A stretch of 64,000 bases of DNA, taken from assembly GCA_963744575.1 (NCBI GenBank), contig CAVUUF010000010.1, positions 130,708 through 194,707 on the forward strand. The letters are read 5' to 3'. The stretch is from Palsa-504 sp963744575. GTDB taxonomy: Bacteria > Actinomycetota > Actinomycetes > Streptosporangiales > Streptosporangiaceae. Below the pieces are notes generated by a model. The model made no database searches, was not told the origin of the DNA, and worked only from the letters and a program-made list of their open reading frames with translations. Shown piece after piece: positions 44,084 through 52,867 of the stretch. The position numbers were made by a program, and so were the translations under genes. The first letter of the stretch is position 1; every line of letters starts with the position of its first letter.

Positions 44084-45018
44084 GCCGCCTGCTCTGTTCC
44101 GGAGAACGTCTTGAAGATCAGCCGCAGCGCGAAGGTGGCGATGATGATGGTCATGATGACCACGATCACGCCCATGGCGGCCGCCTGGCCGACCTGGAAG
44201 CCGAGGAAGGCCCGCTGGTAGATGTAGAAGGGCAGGTTGGCGCTGGATATGCCGGGACCGCCCTGAGTCATCATGTAGACCGCGTCGAATTCGTTCACGA
44301 TGTAGATGGCGCCGAGCACGATGCCCAGCTCGATGTAGCGGCGCAGGTGCGGCAGCGTCAGCTCTCGGAAGATGGCCAGCGGCCGGGCGCCGTCGGTGCT
44401 GGCCGCCTCGAGGATGTCCTTGGGCTGGCTCTGCAGCCCGGCGAGCACCAGCAGCATCATGAACGGCGTCCACTGCCAGATCAAGTCGATCATCACCGAG
44501 CCGAGCGGGAACTTGCTCAGCCAGTCGAAATGACCGATGCCGAACGGCCGGAGCAGGAAGTTCACGATGCCGAACGTGGGATCCAGCATCACCGTCTTCC
44601 ACACCAGCGCGGAGGCAACTGGCATCACAAGGAACGGCGTTATCAGCAGGGTGCGCACGACGCCGCGGCCGATGAACTTGCGGTCCAGCAGCAGGGCCAG
44701 GCCGACGCCGATGGCCATCGCGATGAGAACCGTCCCGACCGTCATGACCACCGTGTTCAGCGCCGTCGTCCAGAACTGGCTGTCCTGGAACACATTGATG
44801 TAATTGTCGAGTCCGACGAAGTGCTGGGATCCGGGGCGCACGAGGCTCCAGGACTCGAGCGAGTACCACAGCGTCAGCAGGAACGGCAGCTGGGTGACGA
44901 TGATCGTGAAGACCAGCGCGGGCAGCAGCGGCGCCCGGCGTGCCCAGCCGACGCGTCGGCGGTCGGGACGGGCCGGGGCGGGCTGCGCGGTGGCAACCGG
45001 GGAAGCGATCGCGGTCAT
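44080..45018 (-). CDS. Sugar/polyol ABC permease, MalF/UgpA type
   Basis: 312 residues with six membrane segments, first at about 31-52 (PLLPALVFTIIVTQLPFLLT). EAA loop DILEAASTDGARPLAIFREL. The C-terminus ends FKTFSGTEQAA, and its TGA overlaps the start of the second permease. Pairs with the MalG-type protein. Confidence 0.94.
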   Translation of the reverse strand: MTAIASPVATAQPAPARPDRRRVGWARRAPLLPALVFTIIVTQLPFLLTLWYSLESWSLVRPGSQHFVGLDNYINVFQDSQFWTTALNTVVMTVGTVLIAMAIGVGLALLLDRKFIGRGVVRTLLITPFLVMPVASALVWKTVMLDPTFGIVNFLLRPFGIGHFDWLSKFPLGSVMIDLIWQWTPFMMLLVLAGLQSQPKDILEAASTDGARPLAIFRELTLPHLRRYIELGIVLGAIYIVNEFDAVYMMTQGGPGISSANLPFYIYQRAFLGFQVGQAAAMGVIVVIMTIIIATFALRLIFKTFSGTEQAA

Positions 45019-45060
45019 CGTGACCTCCGTTCAGATGCGTTGCCGGCCATCACGCCGCCG

Positions 45061-46422
45061 TTAGCCGGTCCGGTAGGTGTCGCCGACGGCCTGCGCGTAC
45101 CGCTGCGCCTGGGGGAGCGCGGACGCTACCGACTTCTGACCGGCGATGGCCGCGCTGAACTGCTCGCTCACGTTCGTGCCGAGATCCTGGAATTCCGGGA
45201 TGTCCAGGAACTGGATGCCGGTATACGGCACCGGCAGCACGGTGGGATGCGCCGAGTTGGCGGCGTTGATCGACTGCAGCGTCAGCGGGCCGTAGAGAGC
45301 CGACAGCTTCCGGTACTGCGGTATCTGGTAGCTGGAGAACCGGCTTCCCGGCGGGACGTGGGACCAGCCCAGCATGCTGCCCGCCATCCTGATGTAGGAC
45401 TTCGACGTCATCCAGGCGATGAAGTCCCACGCCTGCTGCTTGTGCGGGCAGGTGGACGGGATGGCCAGGGACCAGGTGTAGAGCCAGCCGGACGGGCGGC
45501 CGTCCTGGCTGGGCGCCCAGGCATAACCATTGCGGCCGACCACCTTGCTGCTCTGCGGGTCCTCGATGACGCTGACGGCAGAGGTCGCGTCGTACCACAT
45601 GGCCGCATCGCCCTGGCCGTACAGCGTGGCGCATTCGGAGAACCCGGCCTCGGGCGCGCCGGGCTCGCCGTATTTCTGCACCATCGACACGTAGGTGCTC
45701 AGCGCGCGCGTCACCTGGGGACTGGTCATCTGCGCCTGCCAGGCCGGATTGAACCAGCGGCCGCCGAACGAGTTGATCACGGTATCAATCGGCGCCAGGT
45801 TCTCCCCCCAACCAGAGAGCCCGCGCAGGCAGATGCCGGCCATTCCGGTCTTCGGGTTGTGCAGCCGGGCGGCGATCTGTTCCACCTGATCCCAGGTGGG
45901 CCGGGTCGGCATGGTGATGCCGGCCTTGGCCATCAGGTCCTTGCGGTACATGAGGAACGACGACTCGCCGTAGAACGGCACCGAGTAGAGGTCCCCCTTG
46001 TGCGACAGAGTCGCCCGCAGCTGGGGCAGGAAGTCGCCGGCGTCGTAGCCGGGGGTGGCGTCGATGTACGGCTGGAGGTTCGCCAGCCAGCCGTTGGCCG
46101 ACCACATCGGCGTCTCGTAGTTGCTGATCATCACCACGTCGAATTCGCCACCATGGGTGGACACGTCCGTGGTGATCTTGGCACGCGCCTCATTCTCCGG
46201 CAGCGACACGAAGTTGAGGTGCACGCCCGGGTGCTCGCGCTCGAACAGGTAGGACAGGCTGATCGCGTCCTGCATCTGCGAGTTGGACACGATAGCCACC
46301 GTCACCGTCGTCCCCGAGGTGCCGCTGCCGAAGAGCTGCTTGGTGCCGGTGGCACAGCCGGTCAGGGCAAGCGCCGCACCACCGGCCGTGCCGGCCAGGA
46401 AGGCGCGCCGGGACAGCAGCAT
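45061..46422 (-). CDS. Extracellular solute-binding lipoprotein, ABC importer
   Basis: 453 residues. Signal: twin-arginine-like SRRAFLAGTAGG, hydrophobic AALALTGC with lipobox LTGC (C23), so probably a Tat-exported lipoprotein. The mature part is a family 1 sugar-binding fold (EREHPGVHLNFVSLPENEA; VVMISNYETPMWSANGW). First gene of the five-gene polyol/sugar operon, 42 nt before the first permease. Confidence 0.92.
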   Translation of the reverse strand: MLLSRRAFLAGTAGGAALALTGCATGTKQLFGSGTSGTTVTVAIVSNSQMQDAISLSYLFEREHPGVHLNFVSLPENEARAKITTDVSTHGGEFDVVMISNYETPMWSANGWLANLQPYIDATPGYDAGDFLPQLRATLSHKGDLYSVPFYGESSFLMYRKDLMAKAGITMPTRPTWDQVEQIAARLHNPKTGMAGICLRGLSGWGENLAPIDTVINSFGGRWFNPAWQAQMTSPQVTRALSTYVSMVQKYGEPGAPEAGFSECATLYGQGDAAMWYDATSAVSVIEDPQSSKVVGRNGYAWAPSQDGRPSGWLYTWSLAIPSTCPHKQQAWDFIAWMTSKSYIRMAGSMLGWSHVPPGSRFSSYQIPQYRKLSALYGPLTLQSINAANSAHPTVLPVPYTGIQFLDIPEFQDLGTNVSEQFSAAIAGQKSVASALPQAQRYAQAVGDTYRTG

Positions 46423-46531
46423 CGCAGTGGAGCCGTGGGCCGGGGGATCCGGGGTCTCGTCGTCGGGTCATCGCGCGTCCCGTCGTCCAGGTGGGCTTGC
46501 CCATGGGGGTTCGCCCGCATTGCTGCTCATC

Positions 46532-46563
46532 TGAGCGGTATCCGCTCAAATCGCTCAAGCGAT
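46532..46563. promoter_or_regulatory. Two adjacent operator-like palindromes (SorC region)
   Basis: TGAGCGG (46532-46538) and CCGCTCA (46542-46548) form a palindrome around TAT. Just beyond, ATCGCT (46550-46555) and AGCGAT (46558-46563) form a second one. Both contain CGCTCA and lie between the solute-binding gene and the SorC gene. Confidence 0.7.
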
Positions 46564-46626
46564 AATCACCATCCTGAGCTTGCCGCTAGCCAAAGTCAAG
46601 ACCGTGCTGTAATAAAGAGTTCAGTA

Positions 46627-46640
46627 CGCTCAAACGAGCG
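46627..46640. promoter_or_regulatory. Third operator-like palindrome
   Basis: CGCTC (46627-46631), AAAC, GAGCG (46636-46640), about 28 nt before the SorC start. It shares the CGCTCAA core with the two upstream sites, suggesting one regulator binds all three. Confidence 0.6.
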
Positions 46641-46667
46641 GAACGAGTCGATCAACGGGGGAGAGCC

Positions 46668-47622
46668 ATGGTCGGCCTTTCCACGACCCGGCCCTCGGAG
46701 ATCGTCCTGGCCGCCAGGGTGGCGCGGGAGTTCTACCTCGAGGGCATCTCGAAGGTCGACATCGCCGACCGGCTCGGCATCAGCCGGTTCCGGGTCGCCC
46801 GGCTGCTGGACGCGGCCCGCGCGTCCGGGATGGTGCGCATCGAGATCGCGCTGCCCGGCGGGTCCCTGGACGCAGGGCTGTCCGCGGAGTTGTGCGACGC
46901 CTTCGGCCTGAAATATGCCTTTGCCTTTGACTTTCCCGACCACAACGAGGTCGCGCTGCGCCGTCGCGTGGGCGAGGCGGCCGGCCCGGCGCTGATGGAC
47001 ATCATCACGCCGGACGATGTGCTCGGCCTGTCCTGGGCGCGGTCGCTGAGCGAGCTGGCCGCGTCGCTGACCAGGATGCCGCCGTGCCCGATCGTCCAGT
47101 TGACCGGCGCGGTCCCGCCGCCCGGCGGCCGGGACCTGCTTGGAACTGGTGCGCTCTGTGGCCCGGGTCGGCGGCGGTACCGCGCATGTCTTCTACGCGC
47201 CGATGATCGTGGACAATGCCGAGACGGCCGCCGCCATCCGTCGGCAGGCCGACGTGGCGGACGCGCTGGCGCTGGTCCCTTCGGTGACGATCGCGATGGT
47301 GGCGATCGGCGCCTGGGCGCCCGGACTGTCCACCATCTACGACGCGTGCAGCCCAGCGGAGCGAGCAGAGATCGCCAGGCTCGGCGTCTGCGGGGAGACG
47401 GCCGGCGTCTTCCTGGGGCAAGACGGCCGTCCCGTACCGACCGCGCTGGACAGCCGCATGATCGTGACGCCGGGGCCGGTTCTGGCGCAAATCCCGTGTG
47501 TCATCGCCGTCGCCTACGGCGTGCCCAGGGCTGCCGCAGTCCGTGCGGCGATACGTGGCGGCATGATCAAGGGCCTGGTCACCCACACCAGCCTCGCCCG
47601 CACCCTGCTCGGCCTCGCCTAG
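46668..47622 (+). pseudogene. SorC-family sugar-binding regulator, frameshifted
   Basis: First part (to about residue 156) has the HTH region LEGISKVDIADRLGISRFRV and the start of the SorC sensor domain (LMDIITPDDVLGLSWARSL). At about 47137-47141 the frame shifts by one base: the second part, read from 47140, gives ELVRSVARVGGGTAHVFYAP and continues to GMIKGLVTHTSLARTLLGLA, ending in TAG at 47620-47622. Joined, the two parts would make a full-length SorC/DeoR regulator. Divergent from the ABC operon. Either inactive or an indel error. Confidence 0.8.
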
Positions 47623-47630
47623 CCGCGAGG

Positions 47631-47877
47631 TCAGGCTGCCCCGGATTGCAGCATTTCGGTCAACGGGCGGCGGGCGCCGATGCGCGCCGGGATGGTGGTG
47701 AGCGCGGCCACCACGATCCCGGTCCCGGCCACTACGGCGATTGGCCACCAGGCCGACGCTGGCGCTGCCGTACTGGCTGGCAATCGTGAACAGCCCGAAT
47801 CCCGCAGGAGATGCCGAGCAGGCGCCCACAAGCGCGGGAACGACCCGCGCCACGTCACCTGGCCCGGCCATGGGCAC
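47631..47877 (-). pseudogene. C-terminal remnant of an FtsX-like ABC permease
   Basis: Two frames together read VVPALVGACSASPAGFGLFT and IASQYGSASVGL, then (after a one-base shift near 47745) WWPIAVVAGTGIVVAALTTI and PARIGARRPLTEMLQSGAA. This is the last membrane helix and conserved end of MacB/FtsX-type permeases. The rest of the gene is absent. Confidence 0.6.
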
Positions 47878-48009
47878 GAGAAATTATCGCCAGGATCCTG
47901 GCAAGCGGAAGAAACGGCAACGACGCGGGCGTCGGCTCGCATTACGGGAAAGCTGACGGAGCCTGGCGTGCCTCCCTGAGCAGGTGGGGCGGTGCGCCAG
48001 TGTTCCCCT

Positions 48010-48312
48010 GGATGCTCCCGGGCTTGTATGTGCAGCCAGGTGAGGTGCCTATCTGGCCGGTTCTGCCTGGACAAGATCACAGACCTGGTTAACCAGCCAA
48101 AGGCCGTTACCGCCCAGCAGCCCGATCGGAGGGAGCCCGATACCTGACAAGCGGATCAGCGATCTGGCCGGTGTCGGCTACCTGGCAGATGATCTCTTCT
48201 CTGGTCCGCCAGACGTGCACCGTCCGCCGCCGCCAGTATGGCGCAGGGTGTTGCCGGCGAGCTCGCTGATAGCCAGCACCAAGTCAGGGATGCGCGCCGG
48301 CGTGAGCCCCTA
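48010..48312 (-). pseudogene. Degraded HATPase (anti-sigma/regulatory ATP-binding) gene
   Basis: Three frames in succession spell IPDLVLAISELAGNTLRHTG, VHVWRTREEIICQVADTGQI and GLWLVNQVCDLVQ, the N-, G1- and G2-box regions of actinobacterial RsbW-like ATP-binding proteins, with stops and single-base shifts between them. Clearly decayed. Confidence 0.6.
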
Positions 48313-48411
48313 GATCGGCGCTTTCCCGTAGTCAACGAGTTGATCACTCACCTTATCCCGACGTGATTTTCCGCATCAGCTGCTGGTTCTCCGCCGACGC
48401 CGGAGCTGTGA

Positions 48412-48636
48412 TCACCTTGCTCCGGTGCAGCCGCGGGCCAGACGTCGCTGTACGCGACATGCCAGCGAGCACTGCGGCCGAACGGCGTGCTCGCCCGCAC
48501 CTCCGGAGGCCTCGTCGGGGCAGGTTTGCCTGAGCAGGCGTGCCTTGCCGGTGACCCGGTCGGTTCCCGCGTAGACCTTGACTCGGATCGAGCCGCTCGG
48601 CAGCCGGTGTATGTGGCCCTTGCTGGTCTTGGCCAT
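48412..48636 (-). pseudogene. N-terminal fragment of a tyrosine integrase
   Basis: Frame from ATG 48634-48636 begins MAKTSKGHIHRLPSGSIRVK and VYAGTDRVTGKARLLRQTC, the usual start of actinobacterial tyrosine integrases, then loses similarity. The catalytic domain is missing. It lies about 90 nt from the left tRNA-derived att copy. Confidence 0.6.
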
Positions 48637-48722
48637 GACGGCACAACAGCCCGATCAGGTGCACCCGGTCCACGACCCGGTCCACGCTCTCGAATGCTAG
48701 CGTTCGAATTTGCACTTCTAGC

Positions 48723-48768
48723 TGGGAGCCGCCTATGGGAATCGAACCGATGACCTACGCATTACGAG
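48723..48768 (-). other. tRNA-Thr(CGT) 3'-end copy, left attachment site
   Basis: Reverse strand reads from the anticodon loop (CTCGTAAT) through the variable and T arms to an acceptor GGCGGCTCCCA. It ends abruptly: the 5' half of the tRNA is absent. One mismatch in the T stem. Matches the copy at 59235-59279 except for an inserted G and one substitution. Confidence 0.75.
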
Positions 48769-49064
48769 GAGGATAGAGCCATCCACGGGCGTCCAGACGG
48801 TCACACCTGCCCTGCTCGCGCGGCTTCTCGTCCCGCACGCGTCCGAGGTGGTCCAGGGCCGTTGTTAGCAGATCCGTTAGCACAGCCGGTCCGCGACCAC
48901 CGCTCCGGTGCCTCCTTCCCCGGCCGCGCCGCGCCGCGTCGGTCCCTGCTGGGCTGCCCGGCCGGCGGGTGCGCGGCCGACGATTACGTGTCGGCTTTTC
49001 CATCTGCGCCGTCCTGGCCGTCGGCCCTGTGTCTGGCCTGGCCGCCTTCGGCGTAATCGCTGGT
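48769..49064. other. Spacer with no recognised gene
   Basis: Just inside the left tRNA copy. Contains one copy of the paired GTTAGCA repeat (48864-48882); otherwise only shadow frames. Confidence 0.5.
48864..48882 (+). repeat. GTTAGCA-pair repeat, copy 1 of 3
   Basis: Two GTTAGCA words 5 nt apart (GTTAGCA-GATCC-GTTAGCA). Similar pairs at 49652-49669 and 59169-59187. The third follows an integrase end; such sequences commonly mark integrase 3' ends next to att sites, so the copies probably mark old integration events. Confidence 0.55.
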
Positions 49065-49394
49065 CTACCCTGCTGTGCCGAGGTGGGCGCTGTAGTACTG
49101 GCGGAGGGCGTCCTCTTCGCTTTCGCTGATGCGCGCGTCCGGGTCGATGTTAGGGGCATCCTTAACCTGGTCCTTGGACACGGCCAGCACGACCAGCTGC
49201 TCGCCGTCCAACCGGGATCCGCGGATCGGCGCGAAGCTCTGCCGGGTCCCGAACAGGCCGGTCTCCACAAGGATCCATTCGGGCTGCCCGGTCTGGTCGC
49301 CGAGGTACACCTTGGTGATCTTGCCGATCCTGTTGCCCTCGGCGTCGACAGCGGCGCGGTGGATGTATTGCTCAGTGTCCCGCGGCGTGGTCAT
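49065..49394 (-). CDS. PRC-barrel domain protein
   Basis: 109 residues. PRC-barrel-type beta domain: VDAEGNRIGKITKVYLGDQT, then PEWILVETGLFGTRQSFAPI and LVVLAVSKDQVKDAP. The acidic tail ends YSAHLGTAG. ATG at 49392-49394 with AAGGAAG upstream. Such proteins are often stress-related in actinobacteria. No neighbour on the same strand. Confidence 0.82.
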   Translation of the reverse strand: MTTPRDTEQYIHRAAVDAEGNRIGKITKVYLGDQTGQPEWILVETGLFGTRQSFAPIRGSRLDGEQLVVLAVSKDQVKDAPNIDPDARISESEEDALRQYYSAHLGTAG

Positions 49395-49412
49395 GGCTGT
49401 CTTCCTTTCCTC

Positions 49413-49438
49413 CTTGCCATATGCCGCTTGCCATATGC
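49413..49438. repeat. 12-bp direct repeat upstream of the PRC-barrel gene
   Basis: CTTGCCATATGC at 49413-49424 and again at 49427-49438, 14 nt apart, about 20 nt upstream of the PRC-barrel start. Could be a regulator site or leftover duplication. Confidence 0.55.
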
Positions 49439-49831
49439 TGCGTATGCCGACATCCCGGCTATGCGACGAGGTACAAGACATGCCGGGCTACCCAGCGAGG
49501 ACAGCCACAAACAGCGCCGTCGCATGACCGTCCCTTTTTTTCAGGAGAATGTCCGGGTCTGCGCGAGTCCACCGCAGTCCGCCTGATCAGGCCAGATGAC
49601 CTGCTCGGGCGTCTCGGTGTCCAGGATCGGCCCCACGTGTCCACAGCCGTTGTTAGCACCGCGTTAGCAGCTGGCCTCTGTATCCGGTGGCCCTTGACCT
49701 TCCGCTCGCGGAGCGAGGGGGCAGGCTCGTGCGCCGGTGACTCGGGCGTCGCCCGAGACAGTAACAACACCGCAGCGGCCCCGGCCTATGCGCACAGAGC
49801 CGGAGCCGTTGCGTCGGGCCATACTTGCTCG
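49439..49831. other. Spacer with no recognised gene
   Basis: About 390 nt. Holds the second GTTAGCA pair (49652-49669) and a T7 run at 49532-49540. No coding frame of quality. Confidence 0.5.
49652..49669 (+). repeat. GTTAGCA-pair repeat, copy 2 of 3
   Basis: GTTAGCA-CCGC-GTTAGCA; see copies at 48864 and 59169. Confidence 0.5.
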
Positions 49832-50122
49832 TCAGCCGAGCTTGGCGATCCCCTTTTGCACGTCATCGCCGCTCATTACCGGGATAACCTCCACATCGGC
49901 ATTCAGTTCCTGGAACCATGGCTCCGCGAACGGGACCATATCGGACGGGTCCGGCATGTCGAACACCATGAACGCTGTCCGCCGCCCCTCAGAGGGACCG
50001 AAGTACATCGCTTCCGGCTTCCAGCGCTCCGCGGCGGCTTGGATAAGCTTGCCCATGCGCCCGTCCCTGACCGCCTGGCTACCAGACTCGACCGGAACCG
50101 TGATCCTGGCCATAACTCGCAT
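49832..50122 (-). CDS. Small DUF3303-like hypothetical protein
   Basis: 96 residues with an alpha+beta barrel-like pattern: MARITVPVESGSQAVRDGRM, PEAMYFGPSEGRRTAFMVFD, and NADVEVIPVMSGDDVQKGIA. Homologues are common in actinobacteria and have no established function. ATG at 50120-50122 has GGAGGGG 6 nt upstream. Confidence 0.75.
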   Translation of the reverse strand: MRVMARITVPVESGSQAVRDGRMGKLIQAAAERWKPEAMYFGPSEGRRTAFMVFDMPDPSDMVPFAEPWFQELNADVEVIPVMSGDDVQKGIAKLG

Positions 50123-50696
50123 GACTACCCCTCCCCTGGGTGCGGCCGCGCCGGTCCGCCGCTTCCCCTGCGCCTGACCCGGGAGAGTGTCCTCCAGCCG
50201 CATCGACTGGGTAGCGGGCATCTCGCGAGCCCCTTGCCCGGCAGCGCATACTTGGGGAAAGTCTACGCCGGGCAGCACAGTCTGGACAGCCCTGCCGTTT
50301 GCAACACCGTAGCCCGCATCTGGTCCGCGGCTACCCCAACCGGGTGGCGCTCAGAGCCTATTCCTCTTGTCCGTTAATGCCGCAGCAGACCGCATCAGAC
50401 CGTCCCCATCGGGCACGCGACGGGCACGCTACAGTAGCCGTGGCCTCTTCGTCCCGAAGCCAAGTACAGGCGCGGACTGCCAGCGCCGCAGCATGCTTAG
50501 CCTGGGAAAGACCGTCCGTGGGTGTCCGCTGGCGTCCGCCGCTGGCCGTGGCGATTGTCACTCACATTGTCACTCAGCCGCTCGTTAGGGCCTGGCCAGC
50601 CTGCTGGTATGCGACGACGCCAGGCAGGTTGACCGTCTTGACTAACGCGCCGAGCCCGCGTGCTATCGCCGGGCAGGGCGACTAGGGTTTGGAGCT
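50123..50696. other. Spacer with no recognised gene
   Basis: 574 nt, lower GC than the chromosome average, no credible coding frame. Part of the accessory region between the att copies; may contain decayed sequence I cannot identify. Confidence 0.5.
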
Positions 50697-51182
50697 ATGC
50701 CAGACGATAAAGCTCATCTCAGTTCTCCCAGCGGTTCTGCTTCGCCCGGCCCCGGAATGAGTGCCCAGCGTATGCTGGAGCCCTTGAGCGAGGCCGACTG
50801 CATGCAGCTGCTCGCCAACGGCGGTGTCGGGCGTCTGGTCTACAACAGCCGGTATGGGCCCACGGCGCTGCCGACCGTGTACAAGGTCGACGGCGGGTCG
50901 ATTGTCTTGGGCACGTGGGACCCCGCCCTGTTCGACGAAGACTTGCGTACAGGTATCGCGCACGCCGAGTACCAGGTGGCCGTAGAGGCCGACCAGATCG
51001 ACCTGGAGGCGCGCGAGGGGTGGATCGTGCTGGTCCGGGGAGCGGCGCATCATCTGGATACCGAGGCCGAGCGCGCGCCGGTCATCGGCGCCGGACTTGA
51101 GCCGTGGATCGAGGGGGTGCCTGCGCACTTCATCCGGGTGACCCCCACCAGTATGTGGGGCAACCGGGTCCTCCGGGCATGA
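50697..51182 (+). CDS. Pyridoxamine 5'-phosphate oxidase-family protein
   Basis: 161 residues, split-barrel flavin-binding fold: LLANGGVGRLVYNSRYGPTA, GSIVLGTWDP, VAVEADQIDLEAREGWIVLV. Similar to the short PPOX-like proteins (F420- or FMN-dependent) of actinobacteria. Start ATG at 50697 follows GGAG closely; ATG at 50757 is an alternative beginning at the conserved part. Confidence 0.82.
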   Translation: MPDDKAHLSSPSGSASPGPGMSAQRMLEPLSEADCMQLLANGGVGRLVYNSRYGPTALPTVYKVDGGSIVLGTWDPALFDEDLRTGIAHAEYQVAVEADQIDLEAREGWIVLVRGAAHHLDTEAERAPVIGAGLEPWIEGVPAHFIRVTPTSMWGNRVLRA

Positions 51183-51316
51183 TGCCAGCGGCAGTGTGAC
51201 TCGTCGGAGCAAGGCTGAGCATCTGGATGCAAGCTATGGGCGCGTCCCTGCTCGTGGTCAACCCGTGCAGCCCAGCGCGTGTGCGGACGCTCGTCCAGGA
51301 TAGCCATTGCGCGCAT

Positions 51317-51344
51317 GGGTTGCTGTGCCTCGCTGCTGTACGGG
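51317..51344 (+). repeat. Copy of an ArsR-type N-terminal coding fragment
   Basis: 28-nt sequence encoding GCCASLLYG; 25 of 28 nt match 53037-53064 (GCCTSLPYG). See the truncated gene at 52987. Confidence 0.5.
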
Positions 51345-51429
51345 CTGCCGTCTGGCGGCCGGATCGGTGTCAACCTCGTCTTTGATGCGAGCATGCGCGG
51401 GGCGCTTTGCTCGATTCAGCCCAGCCTGT

Positions 51430-51450
51430 ATAGTACAGCTGTGACTGTAT
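51430..51450. promoter_or_regulatory. Imperfect operator overlapping the cmtR start
   Basis: Central perfect palindrome ACAGCTGT (51435-51442) flanked by ATAGT and GACTGTAT arms. It covers the GTG start of the regulator, the usual location for ArsR-type autoregulation. Confidence 0.5.
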
Positions 51451-51743
51451 CAGTTCAGGTGGACCTGGGAACCCTCGCCCGTGTGGGCATGGCGCTGGCC
51501 GACCCGACGCGCCGCCGGGTCCTCGTGAATCTGATCGATGGTCCTGGCTATCCGTCTGAGATGGCCGAGGACTTCGGCACCAGCCGGGCGAACCTGTCCA
51601 ATCACCTGACCTGCCTGCGTGAGTGCGGCCTGGTGACGGCGACCGCGGAAGGGCGCCGGGTCCGCTATGAGCTGGCCGACGAGCGGCTGGCCGATGGGCT
51701 GCGCATCCTTGCCGCGCTTGATCTGCCTGGCTGGTGCCAGTGA
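51441..51743 (+). CDS. cmtR: CmtR-like ArsR-family metal sensor
   Basis: 100-residue winged-helix repressor. GMALADPTRRRVLVNLIDGP opening, recognition helix SRANLSNHLTCLRECGL with two cysteines (C58, C62) placed as the Cd/Pb ligands of mycobacterial CmtR, and a third Cys near the end (GWCQ, C99). Start GTG at 51441. Heads a three-gene metal-response cluster; derepression by Cd(II) or Pb(II) is inferred from the cysteines. Confidence 0.88.
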   Translation: MTVSVQVDLGTLARVGMALADPTRRRVLVNLIDGPGYPSEMAEDFGTSRANLSNHLTCLRECGLVTATAEGRRVRYELADERLADGLRILAALDLPGWCQ

Positions 51744-51776
51744 TGTCACACCGTTCTCGTCCTTGGAGGTGACCGG

Positions 51777-52154
51777 ATGTCCCGGGTTCAGCTCTCGATC
51801 AATGTCAGCGACTTCGACGCGGCGGTGGCGTTTTACTCCCGGCTGTTCGGCGCGGCGCCCGCCAAGCTGCGCCCGGGCTATGCCAACTTTGCCCTCGATG
51901 ATCCGCCGTTGAAGCTAGTGCTGAACTCGCCCGGCAACGGGCCAGGCGGCACGATCAACCACCTGGGCGTGGAGGTCGGCTCGACCGAGGAAGTCACTCA
52001 GGCTGGGACACGGCTCGACGCTGAGGGCCTGGAGACCGAGCCCCAGCCCGGCGCGATCTGCTGCTACGCGCTGCAAGACAAGGTATGGGCGCACGATCCC
52101 GATGGGATGGCCTGGGAGTACTACACCGTCCTGGAGCACATCGAGACGCCATGA
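51777..52154 (+). CDS. cadI: CadI/ArsI-family vicinal oxygen chelate protein
   Basis: 125-residue VOC protein, closely like mycobacterial CadI: MSRVQLSINVSDFDAAVAFY, YANFALDDPPLKLVL, NHLGVEVGSTEEV, and the vicinal cysteines in AICCYALQDKVW (C95, C96). ArsI relatives cleave carbon-arsenic bonds in methylarsenite using that pair; CadI is induced by cadmium. A ribosome site GGAGGTGACC precedes the ATG. Its TGA overlaps the next start. Confidence 0.9.
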   Translation: MSRVQLSINVSDFDAAVAFYSRLFGAAPAKLRPGYANFALDDPPLKLVLNSPGNGPGGTINHLGVEVGSTEEVTQAGTRLDAEGLETEPQPGAICCYALQDKVWAHDPDGMAWEYYTVLEHIETP

Positions 52155-52867
52155 CTTCACCGCTCCCCTGGCCGTCACCACTAACCGGCCAGCGCGATGA
52201 CACCGGGCAGGTGGCGGTGTCGGCCGATTGGCTCAAGCTCGCGCGCCTGGCCCGGCTGTTGTCCTGGCTCACCCTGGCCTGGATGGGCATCGAAGGCGGG
52301 GTTGCGATCGGCGCGGCGATCGTGGCCGGGTCGGTGGCGCTGCTGGGGTTCGGCCTGGACAGCGGCATCGAGGCCATCGCAAGTGTCATCGTGATCTGGC
52401 GGTTTACCGGGTCCCGGCTGGCTAGTGCGACTTCCGAGCGGCGCGCTCAGCAGCTCGTAGCGGTCAGCTTCTTCCTGCTCTCGCCGTACATCGCCGCTGA
52501 AGCTATCCACTCCCTGGTGGCCGGTGACCGTGCTGAGACCAGCGTCGTCGGCCTGGTCCTGACTGCCGGAACGGCCATCTTCGAACCCGCCCTCGGGGTG
52601 GCGAAGCGGCGCATCGGCGTCCGGCTCGGGTCGTCGGCCACTGCGGGGGAAGGAACGCAGAATCTACTCTGCGCCTACCTCGCGATCGCGGTGTTCGCGG
52701 GGCTGGCCGCCAACACGCTGCTCGGAGCCTGGTGGCTCGACGGCGTGGTCGCGCTCGGGATCGCGGGCTGGGCGGTAGTCGAAGGACGACGAGCCTGGGC
52801 CGGGAAGTCGTGCGGTTGCGCATGCGAGCCAGGTGCGCAGTGTGCAGCACAACCTTCAGATCCGTAG
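52151..52867 (+). CDS. Cation transporter, CDF-like membrane protein
   Basis: 238 residues with about five membrane helices (VAIGAAIVAGSVALLGFGLD with the CDF-typical Asp, then SVIVIWRF). A Cys-rich C-terminus CGCACEPGAQCA may bind metal. ATG overlaps the cadI stop by 4 nt. Probably exports the metal sensed by CmtR. Confidence 0.85.
   Translation: MTSPLPWPSPLTGQRDDTGQVAVSADWLKLARLARLLSWLTLAWMGIEGGVAIGAAIVAGSVALLGFGLDSGIEAIASVIVIWRFTGSRLASATSERRAQQLVAVSFFLLSPYIAAEAIHSLVAGDRAETSVVGLVLTAGTAIFEPALGVAKRRIGVRLGSSATAGEGTQNLLCAYLAIAVFAGLAANTLLGAWWLDGVVALGIAGWAVVEGRRAWAGKSCGCACEPGAQCAAQPSDP

Noticed and set aside
48723..48768. Complete tRNA-Thr gene
   Set aside because: Only the 3' half is present; upstream sequence does not form D or anticodon 5' arms.
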